Shown in pieces: positions 5,161 to 5,175 of a DNA stretch of 5,175 nt. The stretch covers positions 1 to 5,175 of the forward strand of contig MAXP01000194.1 in the NCBI GenBank assembly GCA_001751085.1. The letters are read 5' to 3'. Under the pieces are notes generated by a model. The model had not been told where the DNA came from, searched no databases, and saw only the letters and a program-made list of their open reading frames with translations. Position 1 is the stretch's first letter. Each line of letters starts with the position of its first letter. This DNA is from Desulfobacterales bacterium C00003060 (GTDB lineage Bacteria; Desulfobacterota; Desulfobacteria; Desulfobacterales; C00003060). The translations under genes and the position numbers were made by a program.

Positions 5161-5175
5161 AACAAGTCGAGATCT

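Overview
The window looks like chromosomal DNA of a mid-GC Gram-negative bacterium. Most likely it is a deltaproteobacterium (Desulfobacterota, sulfate-reducer type). That placement is inference, from the protein flavour (DUF1992 protein, MagIII-like glycosylase, a RimK-like ATP-grasp protein beside Ddl) and from the short palindromic and heptameric repeats between genes. There are no rRNA or tRNA genes, no CRISPR array and no intact transposon.

Layout. (a) Positions 1-360 hold no convincing gene. They contain hairpin-forming sequence that may be the remnant of a structured RNA element, with a group II intron 5' region as a weak hypothesis. (b) Positions 361-1194, minus strand, encode a complete alpha/beta hydrolase with an intact Ser-Asp-His triad. 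(c) Positions 1195-1778 are a divergent intergenic region of 584 bp. It holds candidate promoters, three A/T-rich or centred dyads, a REP-like perfect palindrome, and six perfect tandem copies of the heptamer CTGGAAA just before the next start codon. (d) Positions 1779-4265, plus strand, form a tight four-gene run: DUF1992 protein, HhH-GPD DNA glycosylase (MagIII/Nth-like), a two-helix membrane protein with a SHOCT-like tail, and D-alanine--D-alanine ligase. Neighbours are 6 bp apart or overlap by 11 and 13 bp, so they are probably one transcript. (e) Positions 4268-4348 are an 81-bp near-palindromic element starting two bases after the ddl stop. (f) Positions 4425-5156 encode a second ATP-grasp enzyme, RimK-like, whose real start may be an upstream non-AUG codon. 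A Shine-Dalgarno-like AAAGGA after its stop hints at another gene beyond the window.

How the genes fit together: ddl makes the D-Ala-D-Ala dipeptide of peptidoglycan. The RimK-like protein belongs to the same fold superfamily and probably forms an amide or peptide bond on an unknown substrate. The glycosylase is a base-excision repair enzyme. The DUF1992 and SHOCT proteins have no assigned function. Nothing shows a wholly new system. The best leads are the repeats that sit exactly at gene boundaries, the unusual leader of the DUF1992 gene, the start-codon problem of the RimK-like gene, and the glycosylase with an incomplete cysteine set.
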